This document shows positions 10,907 through 22,570 of a stretch of 64,000 nt of DNA, piece by piece. Position 1 is the stretch's first letter. Each line of letters starts with the position of its first letter. The position numbers and the translations under genes are program-made. The DNA lies in the NCBI GenBank assembly GCA_022560025.1, contig JAFISE010000003.1, positions 3,262 through 67,261 of the forward strand, written 5' to 3'. Under the pieces are notes generated by a model that saw only the letters and a list, made by a program, of their open reading frames with translations, searched no databases and was not told the origin of the DNA. Source of the DNA: Stagonosporopsis chrysanthemi. Lineage: Eukaryota > Ascomycota > Dothideomycetes > Pleosporales > Didymellaceae.

Positions 10907-12182
10907 GCTGCTGAGTGCTGAATGCAGACAAGGACGTCAGCCGATAGCGCTCTCAGTCCGGCTGAGCAAGAGTTGTTTGGCAGTGTTGATGGCTTTGTGT
11001 AGTTGAGAAGACTCTCAACTGTGGTCGCTCTATGTTGGTGGAGCAGTAGCGAACAGTTGTGAGAAGGAACACACGTCCGGTGATCGACGTTTCTGACCGA
11101 CTTTTTCCCGCCGCGGAAATCACCGCCCTAAGGAATCTTGAGTACAAGTGAAGTTCAGGATGTAGTTGCAGCGCGGAAGACAGTGAGTGAAACGGTGGTG
11201 TCGCATACGAGTCCAGCTTAAGACCTGAGGCCGCAGCCTTGTGGTCGGCCCTTGCAATATACAAGACCTGTATAGAGTGTAAGAAAAGTAGACGTGATCA
11301 GATGTTACGACAGGAGAAAGCGACAGCGAGGAGGTGTATGCTGTTGCGAAAGTCTACTCTCCTGGCAGTAATGAGGTGGACGCGAGCTCTCACTTTTCCG
11401 CCGTGATTGCAATTCGAGATACGATAGCAAGGCGTAGGTAGAACACGATGACTACGTGCCAGCAGTCTCCATGCCGTTAAGAGCCAACATCTGTCAAGCG
11501 AGCAGCAATCTATGTGAAGGTGGTTTGAGGGTTGCTTGTACCCACCACCGTGCAGCGGAGGCGCGCGCCGCGCCCGTTGCCGGATCTCGACGCGTTGTGC
11601 GAATGTAGTTAGATCGCTCACCCCTGATTGGTGACGTACGACAACTACAACGTTGAGAGAAAGAAGGTTATAGACTGGATAATGAACATCTCTTCAGAAG
11701 TTGGTAAAGAGGGTACTCGTGTACAAGAGCCCTTACAGACACGATTTCACGCCGACACTAGCGAAGTCGCATGGTGCTACCAGTCAGCAGGCAGCCAGCA
11801 CTTTCCCAAGGTAGCGTATATTGTGCACACACAGCGGGGGACTGGCAAGGGGGGCCATCGTGGACAGCTTGTAATGTAAAGCCACAAAGCTGGAAGGGCT
11901 GCGTCTAGAAACGACCCACTACTGCTCCGCTACACTAAAACGTGGGGTACCTTTTCGTAACCACGCCTCTGACGACTCAAAACATCACAATTGCACTTTT
12001 CTAAAATTGATTGATGAGATCGTTTCTGGGTGTTTGTCTCTTGTTTGTTAAATGCCCCAGCCCTTGCTGCTCACACGTTACTGAGTGAGATCACCCCGCA
12101 CTTGCCCGCCCCAACGTGATCAGGCCAGTCATAATTCGTATCTCGAGGGCTACTTTGGAAGTGCAAGGCCGCCCTTTTCAGC
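10907..12182. other. 1.3-kb intergenic region between divergent genes
   Basis: This separates the RBR ligase gene (minus) from the acetyltransferase gene (plus) and contains both promoters. Open frames up to about 107 codons occur on the minus strand (10953-11264, 11298-11621) but show no protein-like composition, so I do not call a gene. Confidence 0.45.
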
Positions 12183-13417
12183 ATGACTTCAACTGTACCC
12201 TTACCTAAGGGTGACTCACCTACTCTCGCGCTCGTCCACCCTACCGAGAAAGAGCAGTTGATTCAATCCAAACTCAACGGCGCAGAATGGCGAGGCGCGC
12301 TATCCCCAGCCGCCTATCTCCGCCGTGAGGCCACTCTTTCACAGCAGGCTCTGACCAAAGATGGAGGCATCACCTACTGGATCTTGATTGATACTGCGCT
12401 TGAGCACAACCCTCTAGACCCGGACTCAGGAACACGGCTCCCGCTCGCCAGCTGCGAGACATACCGCAAGAAAGCATTCGTCTGGCAAGACGGCAAGCTG
12501 CAAGAGGTCGTTTCGCATGGGATCGGTAGTGTGTTCTGTGGGCAACATCTGCGAAAGAGGGGGTATGCGCAGAGAATGATGACGGAGCTTGGAAGGACCT
12601 TGCGAACCCACCAAGCAGACGAGAAGGAGTGCTTGTTCACAATATTGTACTCAGATATCGGCAAGGTTAGTCGTAAGTGCCGTAATGTTTAGCTTGCTGC
12701 TAATCTAGGCAGCGATACTATGCTAGCTTTGGCTGGAAGCCATTCCCCTCGTCCCACATCGCGCTCCCCGCAAGCTCCACCGCATCTCCAGCAAATCTTC
12801 CCACTGCTCGGCCGTTGTACGCCGATGACCTCCCGGAGCTGTGTAGGATTGATGAACAACTCATCAGAGGGAGCTTGGAGTCGCGTGCGAAAGGTAGCAA
12901 GACTGCGGTAGCGCTGGTGCCTGATGCCGAGACTATACAGTGGCATCATGCTCGAGAGGAGTTCGTCGGCCAGGAAGTCTATGGCAAGGTGCCGCAAGTG
13001 AAAGGTGTAATAGTAGGTGACGAGGTAGGCAAGCGTGTATGGTGCTACTGGACGCGCGTGTGGTACAATGATAATGTGGCAGTCGTTGAGGGAAATACCA
13101 TGCACATCTTACGCCTGGTAGTGGAGGATGATGCATTGGGTAGCCAAACAGGCGGCGAGAGCGAGCGGCACCGCGAGGCCATTGCAGCTCTGCTGGCGTT
13201 TGCGCAGCGTGAGGCAGAGGAATGGAAGACGGAGCATGTAGAACTGTGGAGTCCTTCAGCATCAGCTGTAGCTGCAGCTCAGACGCTGGACAAGACTGCG
13301 AAAGTCGTTGACAGGGATGCAGAGAGCATCGCGAGCCTGCTATGGTACCCTGAGCATGAAGGTGCAGCAGCAGACCAGCTCGAGTGGGTCAGCAACGAGA
13401 AGTATGCGTGGTGCTGA
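12183..13417 (+). CDS. LYC1: GNAT-fold lysine N-acetyltransferase, Lyc1-like
   Basis: Exons 12183-12665 and 12713-13417 with a 47-nt intron; the join reads SDIGK|RYYASFGWKPF and gives 395 aa. Lyc1 of Yarrowia acetylates lysine at N6 using acetyl-CoA, the first step of lysine catabolism. The GNAT domain is visible: a beta strand and pyrophosphate-loop region (VVSHGIGSVFCGQHLRKRGYAQRMMTELG, residues about 110-140), then YASFGWKPFPSSH, the usual end of a GNAT core. The C-terminal half (residues about 175-395, with RVWCYWTRVWY and HILRLVVEDD) matches the long second domain of this fungal family. Start ATG 12183 is the first in frame. The family match is from memory of its motifs, and the substrate is inferred. 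Confidence 0.75.
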
Positions 13418-14505
13418 GGAGTTTACGGGTGCGCATAACTCATCTGTCGAAGATCGATTACGATGCATTGCAGCCTTTTGACCGAGGTGTTCGTCCCAGC
13501 TGCTGTAGGCGTAAGACTGCTCTCTAGCAAATGCTTTGAACATGTAGACAGTGAAATACAAATATCTTCTTCGAGCAACCAGCAAGCCAGAAGCATCAAT
13601 GAAAAGTGAAGGCCTGTCAGATTGCCCTCTATGTCCTGCCGTCTAGCGCGACCGAAGTACGCAGCCGGTTGGCTGAAGATCATCGCCGCACTCGCCGAAG
13701 CAAATGCAATGCCTCACTCCGGGACGAAGAGACTGAAAGTCATCAACCAGGTTGGAGAATCTGTGGCTTCTGTAGGAAGCTCAGAAGAGGACGTACTTGA
13801 TGCTTGTTAGCTGCTGCCGTGCGTGAATTTGGTGTTACTCACTACTATAGAAATGATTCTTCGAAGTATAGATCGACTGTTGAGAAAGGAAGGGGCCGGG
13901 ACTGGCAGTGGTTATATATTGGTGGGGGGATGGCCTGCCGAGGATTAGCCGGCGCATCGTGAGCGCGGCCGAAGCCGCAACTGCAGGAACATCAAGGTGG
14001 TGGGGCACGATGCTGCGGGGTCAGCGCAGCATGCCTTGACTCTCGTGCAGGTTGTAGGCAGAGGGTATTCGAGTGATGCTACTCTGACCAACGGTGAAAG
14101 ATTAGTCTTATGACCGGCTATAACTCTTTACAGCTTGCGCTGATACACTTTGGGGGCCGCCGCGTGCGGCGGTATTTGCAGCTCATTCTTTGCGCAACGT
14201 GAGAGCCCGGAACCGCTGTAAGGGCAATTGAGATTGGTAACTAGACAAATATGTATCTAAACATGATTTCTACGCGATGACATCGCAAACAGCCCAATCA
14301 CAGCTTCGTTTGACCGCGTGCTCCTATTTGCCGTTTGCAGAGGTCAAGTCGAGTTCTTGAGTCAGTGCGATCCCGGAGCTCACCAACAACTTTTCCCCCA
14401 CGGGGCCATTACTCTACATCCTCTACTATTGGCGTTGTGACAATACCGCCTCTTTTGATCACTTTGCATTGCTGCGCCTTATTGTTGTAAACACAGATTG
14501 TCAAG
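13418..14505. other. 1.1-kb intergenic region upstream of THR4
   Basis: No convincing gene. Open frames at 13423-13683 (minus) and 13622-13810 (plus) are short and unlike known proteins. The right part is the threonine synthase promoter and contains a Gcn4-type site, listed separately. Confidence 0.5.
14358..14364 (+). promoter_or_regulatory. TGAGTCA, Gcn4/CPC1-type site upstream of THR4
   Basis: A perfect TGAGTCA lies 142 bp upstream of the threonine synthase start codon. This is the consensus bound by Gcn4 in yeast and CPC1/CpcA in filamentous fungi under cross-pathway (general amino acid) control, and THR4 is an expected target. Binding here is inferred from sequence and position only. 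Confidence 0.65.
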
Positions 14506-16250
14506 ATGTCCACACACACCGCGTCCCAGCGCTACCTGAGCACCAGAGGAGGATCCTACGATGTAAACGCACACCGGCGCATTGAGTCTAACGGCCGAGT
14601 CATACTGACAATCGCAGTTCTCTTTTGAGGAGGTTGTCCTCAAAGGTCTTGCGTCCGACGGCGGTCTTTTCATCCCAGAAGAGATCCCTACCCTCCCTGA
14701 TGACTGGGCGTCTCAGTGGCAGAACCTGTCTTTCGAGGAGCTCGCATACGAGATCTTCTCCCGCTACATCTCTTCGTCAGAGATTCCCGCCGCCGACCTG
14801 AAGGACATTATTCGCCGTAGTTACTCTACATTCCGCGCGAAGGATGTCACACCTACCGTCACACTTGACAAGGAGAAGAACATTCACCTGCTCGAGCTGT
14901 TCCACGGCCCTACATTCGCTTTCAAGGATGTCGCCCTGCAATTCTTGGGCAACCTTTTCGAATATTTCCTGGTACGCAGGAACCAGAACAGGTCTGGTCG
15001 CGACAGGGAACACCTGACGGTTGTTGGCGCAACAAGTGGTGACACTGGTTCAGCTGCGATCTACGGTCTGCGCGGAAAGAAGGACGTGTCTGTCTTCATC
15101 ATGCACCCTGAGGGCAAGGTCAGCCCTGTCCAGGAAGCGCAGATGACTACAGTCCTCGACGCCAATGTGCACAACTTGGCTGTTGACGGTACATTCGATG
15201 ACTGCCAGGTATGTCGATGGCTTCACATGCTCAAGAAACTAGCTAACATTTGCGCAGGACTTTGTGAAGGCTCTCTTCGCCGACCCTGAGATAAACAAGA
15301 CCCACCGCCTCGCCGCCGTCAACTCCATCAACTGGGCCCGTATCCTTGCCCAGATCACATATTACTTCCACGCCTACTTCAACCTTATCAAGTCCGAGTC
15401 ATTCCTCCCCGCCTCGGCCGTTCGTTTCGTCGTGCCCACGGGCAACTTCGGTGACATCCTCGCCGGATACTTTGCAAAGCGAATGGGTCTGCCCGCGGAG
15501 AAGCTCGTCATTGCTACAAATGAGAACGATATTCTCCACCGCTTCTGGGAGTCCGGAAAGTACGAGAAGAAGAAGGTACACGGCAAGCAAGCTGAGGGTG
15601 GCCTTGTCGAGGATGGTGTCAAGGCACATGAGGACGGTGTGAAGGAGACTCTTAGCCCGGCTATGGATATTCTTGTATCGTCTAACTTTGAGCGACTGCT
15701 TTGGTTCCTCGCCTACGACGTCTACAGTACGTCGTCGGATGCCGTTTCGCAGCGACGCAGCCAGGCAGGTGACCACGTCCGTCAGTGGTTGAACGACCTC
15801 AAGACCAATGGTGGATTCGCTGTCGACTCGCAGATTCTCCAGAAGGCCCAGTCTGACTTCTCCTCTTACCGTGTCAGCGACGAGGAGACTATCGACACCA
15901 TCAAGAACATCTTCAATGCAGGCCCGTCGAAGAGCTATATTCTGGATCCCCACTCCGCCATCGGTATCGCCGCTGCTCTTCGTTCCGCTGAGGTTGCTAA
16001 GCCTCCTTCTACACACCACATCGCCCTCGCGACAGCACACCCTGCCAAGTTTGCCAACGCGGTCGAGCTGGCTCTGCCAGAGCAGAAGGAGTACTTCCAG
16101 GAGAAGGTTTTGCCTATCGAGTTCAAGGGTCTTGAAGACAAGCCCAGGAGAGTTAGCCACGCCAAGAAGTCGGAGGGCTGGCAAGGTGTGCGCAAGATTG
16201 TCATTGCGGAGGTGGAAGCTGAGCTACAGGCTGCTGAGCAGGGTCAGTAG
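14506..16250 (+). CDS. THR4: threonine synthase
   Basis: PLP-dependent conversion of O-phosphohomoserine to threonine, the last step of threonine synthesis. Exons 14506-14562, 14618-15208 and 15258-16250, with introns of 55 and 49 nt; 546 aa, the normal fungal length. The N-terminal threonine synthase signature is clear (RYLSTRGGSYD|FSFEEVVLKGLASDGGLFIPE). The PLP lysine is about Lys122 in HGPTFAFKDVALQFLGN, and the phosphate-binding loop is GATSGDTGSAA. The second domain has VNSINWARILAQITYYF and PTGNFGDILAGYFAKRMG, the typical fungal motifs. A TGAGTCA site lies upstream. Confidence 0.97.
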
Positions 16251-16546
16251 AGGCGTTGAAACGATTACGACTTGCATGTGATAGACGCGCTTTGCATTTT
16301 CCATAGACGGACTGGCACATCTATAACCATCGATTTCTTGTTTTGAAAAAATATTTGCATGTGGTCATTCAGGAGCCATGAACCCCGTGATAAGACCTTC
16401 GAGATAGTTCTTTGCCAATTTTCGTCCTGTAAATGTCACAACTCGCAATGCTGAGCATCCAGCCCCACCAAGCCCAAGCCCAAGCTCCAAGCTACACTCC
16501 ACCACCAATCCACCCGCACCTTGAAACTTGCTTAAACACAACCACC

Positions 16547-17140
16547 ATGGCCACAACAACAGAAACCAGAGAATCCTTCCAATACCCACCGCACTACTCC
16601 TTCCCACCCTTCTTCACCCTCCAACCCGTCGCCACAACGCGTTCCTCGCAGCTCCAATCCTGGTCCAGCTTTATCCAATCCTACTGCCGCCACCATCGCA
16701 TCTTCCAGCTCTCGCTCATCGACGCGCTCGCCACGCCCCTTTTCCACAACACTGCGCTGTCACGGCAACTCTCTTTGCGCGACGCAAAAGCGATCTTGAC
16801 ATGGATGGCGAGCGCCGAGGGCGGGAACCGCGCGGAGTTTATATCGAGCACGGGGTCGAAGAAGAAAGCGGTTGATGAGGGTGAGGGCGGTAGGGTGTGG
16901 ATCTATTGGCGCCGACCGGAGGAGTGGGCTGCGCAGCTGGAGGAGTGGGTTGATAGGACAGGGCAGAAGGGCGTCGTGCTCACGCTGTATGAGATTGTGG
17001 AGGGCGAGGCGAGTACGAGGGAAGAATTTGCAGGGATGGATATGGTGTTGCTCAGGATGAGTTTGGGGGTTTGTGTGAAGAGGGGGAGGGCGCAGATCTT
17101 TTCCAGTGGGGGTGAAGGGGAGGGTGTCAAGTTCTTCTAG
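16547..17140 (+). CDS. VPS25: ESCRT-II subunit Vps25
   Basis: Vps25 is the double winged-helix subunit, two copies per ESCRT-II complex, that recruits ESCRT-III (Vps20) in endosomal sorting. The signature is strong: YPPHYSFPPFFTLQPV, then SWSSFIQSYCRHHRIFQL, DALATPLFHN and, in the second winged helix, VWIYWRRPEEWAAQLEEWV followed by GQKGVVLTLYEI. I chose ATG 16547, in a good context (ACCACCATGG), giving 197 aa, close to the family norm. An in-frame ATG at 16433 would add a 38-residue low-complexity extension. The gene lies about 300 bp downstream of THR4 in the same direction. Confidence 0.93.
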   Translation: MATTTETRESFQYPPHYSFPPFFTLQPVATTRSSQLQSWSSFIQSYCRHHRIFQLSLIDALATPLFHNTALSRQLSLRDAKAILTWMASAEGGNRAEFISSTGSKKKAVDEGEGGRVWIYWRRPEEWAAQLEEWVDRTGQKGVVLTLYEIVEGEASTREEFAGMDMVLLRMSLGVCVKRGRAQIFSSGGEGEGVKFF

Positions 17141-17450
17141 GAGTCTGGGTGGAGGACTCCGAGCTTCTTAAGAGAAGTCGTACTGTTACTATGGCGCATG
17201 GCGTTAAGGTGGGAGATACCCTGCAAGGAAGATATAGATACTGCATTTGCATTGCAGACTGTAGCTGTTATGGATGGACAACTACTATCAATATCAATAT
17301 ATTGACATATCAACAGCCTCACTCCAACATTCTCAAGCATCGCGGGCTTTCTTTTGACCCAAAGAATCGCTGATACGCTGTTCTGAAACCAATGCCAGTA
17401 CCCGAACGCCTGCCGCTCTGTCCGCTGTCAGCAAAAGCTTAACAGCGCTA

Positions 17451-20103
17451 TCATGACTTCGCTGCCTTGACTACCTCCTCGGTAAGCTCCCAATCCGGCT
17501 TCCAATGCACATACTGCGCCATCGCATTGATCAATAGCCATTCGGTCTTCACGATCCTAGGAATCATATCGTGCTTCTTTGCCAGATCGCGGAACTTGGC
17601 CCAGTTGGTGAACTCCTTGCTGTTAGCGTCAGAGATGAGGTATAGGACATCGCCTTCATCTTCTTTCTGGTTTTGGCTTTCCTCACCAGCAGACGCGTTG
17701 ACAAGGCGTTTTGTCGCTGTGATGTTGGTAGTGCGACCCTTCCAGAGCGAGCACTTGCCGCCATTTGCCTCGATGATGTCTTTGTATGTTTCAAAGCCGC
17801 CAGGCACCTTTTCTGTGCAAAATATTGTCCAGTCGCGGAAAAGGCGATGCTTGTTCTGTAGGGCGCGTTCAATAGCCTCAGACATGCTGAAACCGTGTTC
17901 CTTCTCGAACTCTCGTACATCCATGCCGTGTTTGTCTGGCGGTGGAAGCCTATTGTTCTTCAAGGCGAAGTCGAGGTACGATGAACCGACGAGAGCTGGC
18001 CCACAAGCCATGGCTGCAACGAATTTCTTCGTTCGTACTGCGTGCGGTGCGCATAGGATATCGACCTTCTTGAAGTCTTCTGTTATGAACAGACCAAGCT
18101 CCCGTAGACGAGCCTTGTCTTTAGACTCTTTCTCCATGTTACCAGCCCATCGCTCATCCTTTGACACGAGCATGCGGTACTTTATGGGCTCAAGCTTGTC
18201 CTTTTTCCCTTTCTTGTTCCTCATCGGGGCTTCTGCTTCTTCGTCTTCGGTTGGGTCGTCCTGATCGAGCTCGTCTGCTGAACGCTTACTTGACACAGAG
18301 TCACGCCCTCCCTTTGCTCTCTTGGACCGGTCCTCAACCTCGTCTTCTGCTCTCCGTTTTCCTCCATGAATCACGCCACCTTTCCGCTTCATTTCCTTCT
18401 CGAAAGCTGCTATATCATCTGCAGCGTTATGTAATTTCGATAACGCTCGGTCTTTGGCGCCTCGGCTTCCTGGTGTGTGGTTCTCCTTCCCGTCTGTGTG
18501 TCGCATGGGTGTCTTGTCGGAATCGGTTGTCTTTGCGCGTTTCATCTTCTCCGCTGCCGGGGAGCTGCGGGCGACCAGGTCGCTGGCGGCTCTGCTTATC
18601 GGCAAGCTTTGTGCGATTGAGTCGGCCTGAGGTGGTACTGGCGCCTTGACTGGTCTGGCCGGCTTCCGTGCTGCAGAGAAGAAGATCTTCTCTGTAGCCT
18701 CGCGGTCAATCTCGGTCTGACCCAGTATCTCTCCAAGATTCGTTCGCGAAGGAAAGTAGGTGTAGCGGTTATCCGATATGGGCATCATTCTACACCTCGC
18801 GTAGCTATCCTCCAGCCAAAGATGATTAACAATGTTGACTGCCCATTCTTGTGCAGCGTCACATTTCTCGCTGTTTTTGTGCGCCGCAACAAGATGCGTG
18901 TTGTCCTGCTTGAACGTCTTTGTAAACTCGGCACCGGTGGCTCGTACGAGATTCTCGAGATACACGCGAGCCTCTCCAGTGTAGCTCGATATGCTGATCT
19001 TGAAGCTCTCGAAACCCGGTATGCCATTGCGAGGCCTCGGATAATGCATCAGCCGCCGCATGGGGTTCGTCCAGGTATCATGTGTAATGAGGTAGTATAG
19101 CCAGCTGAGATTTCCCACATCCTTTCCATCTTGCGATGCCCTAACATAGTCTTCTCCGTCTCGATAGCTGCACACATATATGTCTGCCTCCTGAATCGCA
19201 GTAGTCGTTTCGCCCCCGCCATTCTTGATCATGCCTGATATGATGCCCTTCAGCCTGCTGTTCAGATTCAGGTCTTCCCCCAGCTTGACCTTCTTGCCAG
19301 AGAATGCCCGTATGGCTCGTGGCGCTTCAGAACGTACGGGCAGTGTCTGAGGAACGGGTTCGTTGACTGGGTCCGGGGTAGTCGCATCTCGTATTTGTTG
19401 GCTCGTTCGTGCTGTGGGGACGGCATTAAGCTCTGCATTCAAAATCTCCGGGTCGGGTAGCATGTACGGTTTCTCTGAGATTCTACGTCCAACCTTTAAG
19501 CAATCGTCGAACCAATGTGGGAGCACAATTGTAAGGTTCAGGCGTTTGCTGATGGCGATTTGACACTTTTGATCATCGAGATCTAGCGATATCAAATGCG
19601 TGACAGTCTTCGAGAGTTGCTCTGTGAACTGTCCTCCCATAGCGAGCACGCCTCCTTGTATAGCCTCCTTGTCTCCACTCGGCAAATTCCCGCAACATAT
19701 GATGACCTCGCTCATGAATAGCGCGGGATCTGGACTATACGACCGTGGGTTCTTCGTTTTGTTCGTTCTCAGAGACTGGTCCACCCAGGCTGGCTTTACA
19801 ACATGTTTCATGAGGTCCAGCGCGCGGTAGTAGTCGGGGAAGTCTGAAGTCGTCGATATTATGTAGTTGATCTCCTCGAGCCGGACGATGCGTCCTTTCG
19901 ACGCGTCGAATGGTATCAAGCTGCCATTGGCGGCTGCAATATCGTTCTGGAGCTTATAAATGAATCAGCATACGCATCTCACAACATTCCCGCGTTGTAC
20001 TCACTTGGGCGAGGCGGTCGTCCGACAAGCCATTGGGTATGATAGTGAAGCTGGAATCTCCGAAGAGCCCTTTCGATTCGTCTTGCATCGTTGTGTCTTC
20101 CAT
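17451..20103 (-). CDS. RTT107: multi-BRCT genome-maintenance scaffold, Rtt107/Brc1 family
   Basis: Exons (minus) 20005-20103 and 17451-19946; the intron starts GTGAGT, and the acceptor may instead be 6 nt upstream. About 864 aa, close to S. pombe Brc1. Rtt107/Brc1 binds gamma-H2A and Smc5/6 partners at stalled forks. BRCT repeats are visible at residues about 60-90 (HVVKPAWVDQSL), 100-185 (MSEVIICCGNLPSGDK...LPHWFDDCLK), 240-320 (KLGEDLNLNSRLKGIISGMI...SWLYYLI), 340-420 (FESFKISISSYTGEARVYLENL...HLWLEDSYA), and a C-terminal pair after residue 620 (MLVSKDERWAGNMEKE...LFRDWTIFCTEKVPGGFETYKDII). A basic Lys/Glu-rich linker (about 450-600) separates the groups. The last pair should bind phospho-H2A by family analogy. 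It is head-to-head with the hydrolase at 20749. Confidence 0.85.
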
Positions 20104-20748
20104 GGCGGCCAAAAGTGGCGGTTGGCGCAAAGCGCAGAGGTGTTGTTGTGCACAGTCGCAAGCGGCGCGTTCGGGGAAAGCGCGACGCGACGACGCGCTT
20201 CACGTGATACGCCACGCTACACTTACACCCTACCATTAAGATACTGTTCGAGTCCACGACAGCTGACATGTCATGAAAACAAAAGTCTCAGACTGCATAT
20301 TGTCTCGCATGTCGGGCTAGAAACATGGTTCACGTTCATAAGACTGGATTTGCAAGAAGACGGGAGGAAATATACCATTGCCGTCTACTTTGTTCCTTGC
20401 ATCTAGTCTCGCGAGTCACTCAGATAAACAGAAGAACGTGCTTAGTGTCCTTGCAAGTCAGCCACTCTGTGACACTGATACCGATGGTCTCTTCTGCAGC
20501 CTTGCTGTCACTAGCGCGCGCGTGTACCTCGGCATTCGATCTATCCAAGATCCTCGGCGGCAATTCGTCACGACACCTCAGTCCCAGCGACTCATTCATA
20601 TCCGCATCGATAATCACAAAATCACTTGGTCACCTACTTCCCTCCTTAAATATAACACTCACAACGCCCTCCCTTTGAGCTGCCCTGTTCGGACTCTCAT
20701 TTCACGTCCCGATTCGATCAGGCTGATCAAGGCGGTAGTGTCATCACA
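20104..20748. promoter_or_regulatory. shared divergent promoter region, RTT107 / hydrolase
   Basis: A 645-bp gap between divergent genes. Short frames here are not protein-like. A pyrimidine-rich tract and a TTAAATATAA element at about 20644-20653, roughly 100 bp before the hydrolase start, could serve as its TATA region. Confidence 0.4.
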
Positions 20749-22189
20749 ATGTCTTCACAGTACTTCCGGTTGGACGAGCACACAATCACAGGTTCACACA
20801 TTCGTGGCTTCCCAAGGGCAATCTCCACACACGAGAACGATGAATTGCAGATTGCCATCAAGCAATACACGCCGTTGAACAACCTCAACCCCCAAGAAGG
20901 GGACGTCACGATCATTAGCGCACATGCCAATGCATTTCCAAAGGTTCGTTCCCAAAGTCAAGTGCACAAGAGCTTTCTATAGGAAATATGATGTTGTCTC
21001 TGAAATACAGATATTGTTCGGAGACGCACCCGCTGACCCTCCCAGGAACTTTATGAACCACTTTGGGATGAACTCCTCCAAAGAAGCGAAGGTTTCGGGT
21101 TTAGAATCCGAAGCATTTGGATTGCAGATGTTGTCCAACAAGGTTACAGCGGTGTTCTCAACGAGGACAAGCTAGGAAATGACCGTAAGCAAACCAACCG
21201 CGCAGTCACATCCTCTCTAATACAGTCCAGCGTCATGGCTCGACCACAGCCGCGACCTTCTCCACATGGTCAATACCTTCTCACGCCAAATGCCACGCCC
21301 CATTTTCGGTGTCGGCCACTCCATGGGCGGCGCACAGATCGCCAACCTTGCACTTATCCATCCCCGTTTGTTCGAATCCCTCGTACTTATAGATCCTGTC
21401 ATCCAAGGGAAGGTCTCTGTCCTCGGTAACGTCAGCCCCGCATTTGCATCTGCCAAGCGACGCGACCTCTGGCCTTCGCGTGCCGAGGCAGCAGCGGGTT
21501 TCAAGAAGAGCAAGTTCTACCAGACCTGGGATCCGCGCGTGCTGGATCGATGGATTGAGCACGGACTGCGCGATGTACCAACGAAGCTGTACCCGGATGC
21601 GAAGAAGGGCCAGGTCACGCTTACGACGACGAAGCACCAGGAGGTCATGACGTTCTTGCGACCGAATTTCAGAAACATGGGCGGCGAGTCGGAACCGGAT
21701 TCGGCCGATTTCACGTTGTCAAATCCGAAGCTGAATCGTAGAACGCATGCTGATCTTACGCCATACGCGGAGCCCCAGGAGCCATTTTATAGAGGCGAAA
21801 GCACGATCGTGTATAAGCAGCTGGCGGCACTGAAACCGTCGGTAATGTATGTCTTTGGTAGTGAGTCATTCTTGACAGATGATGCCATCATCGAAGACAG
21901 ACTAGCAAAGACGGGTTCAGGTGTTGGAGGCAGTGGTGGTAGGGCGATTGGCAGAGTTGACAGTGTTATGGTGCAAGATGCGGGGCATCTGATCCCCATG
22001 GAGAAGGTAGAGGAGAGCGCAGATCACGTTGGGAAGTGGATCGGGAAAGAGATGGTGAGATTCTGGGACTGGCAAAATAAGACACAGGAGGAGTGGGGCA
22101 CGAAGAAGGGGGTAGAGAGGAGCGTATTGACCGAGAGGTTTGTGGAAGAACTCAATAGTATGATGGCGAAGCCGAAGTCGAAGCTTTGA
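20749..22189 (+). CDS. peroxisomal alpha/beta hydrolase, Lpx1 / AKT2 family
   Basis: Exons 20749-20943, 21046-21184 and 21231-22189; joins read NAFPK|ELYEPLWDEL and GND|PSWLDHSRDLLHMVN, giving 430 aa. It is a serine hydrolase of the family that includes yeast Lpx1 (peroxisomal lipase) and AKT2-type hydrolases of Alternaria secondary metabolism. The nucleophile elbow is GHSMGG with Ser near residue 142. The HANAFPKELYEPLWDEL block is characteristic, and the catalytic His is probably in QDAGHLIPMEK. The C-terminus is PKSKL, a canonical PTS1 peroxisomal signal. No other secondary-metabolism gene is adjacent, so a housekeeping peroxisomal role is as likely as a metabolite role. Confidence 0.85.
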
Positions 22190-22570
22190 ATCGGGCCAGC
22201 AATTTACCAATGATTTGTTTCAGTCCAAACTGAGTCCCGGTCGGCTGACTACAATGTAAGGATGGGAAGGACGTGACCTTCATTCAACGACATACTCTTT
22301 GAATGATCACAGTAGATGGAATTCGACCAAATAAAAGGAACCACTGTGCTGGCAAGGAAAGGCTCCTCTCTCAGCGCCACGACGAAGTCCCACACGGGAA
22401 CACCGTCAGGATGTTTTACTTGTTTATCTTCTAGATGCCGGTACAATCCAGGCCTGGACGTATGTTCGACCGCCACGCCAGGTCTATGTCAGCCCCCTTC
22501 ACCAGAGGGATGCGTGCCAGCATCTGTCGCCATGACTCAAATTTTTGTTCAGGCTAATCTGTAACATCCT

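Noticed and set aside
10953..11621. Two minus-strand frames of about 105 codons upstream of the RBR gene
   Set aside because: No domain, composition or splice pattern supports coding; they lie in a divergent promoter region.
13423..13810. Overlapping short frames downstream of the acetyltransferase
   Set aside because: Short, on opposite strands, and without family resemblance.
16433..16546. Upstream in-frame start for Vps25
   Set aside because: Gives a low-complexity extension; ATG 16547 has better context and fits family length.
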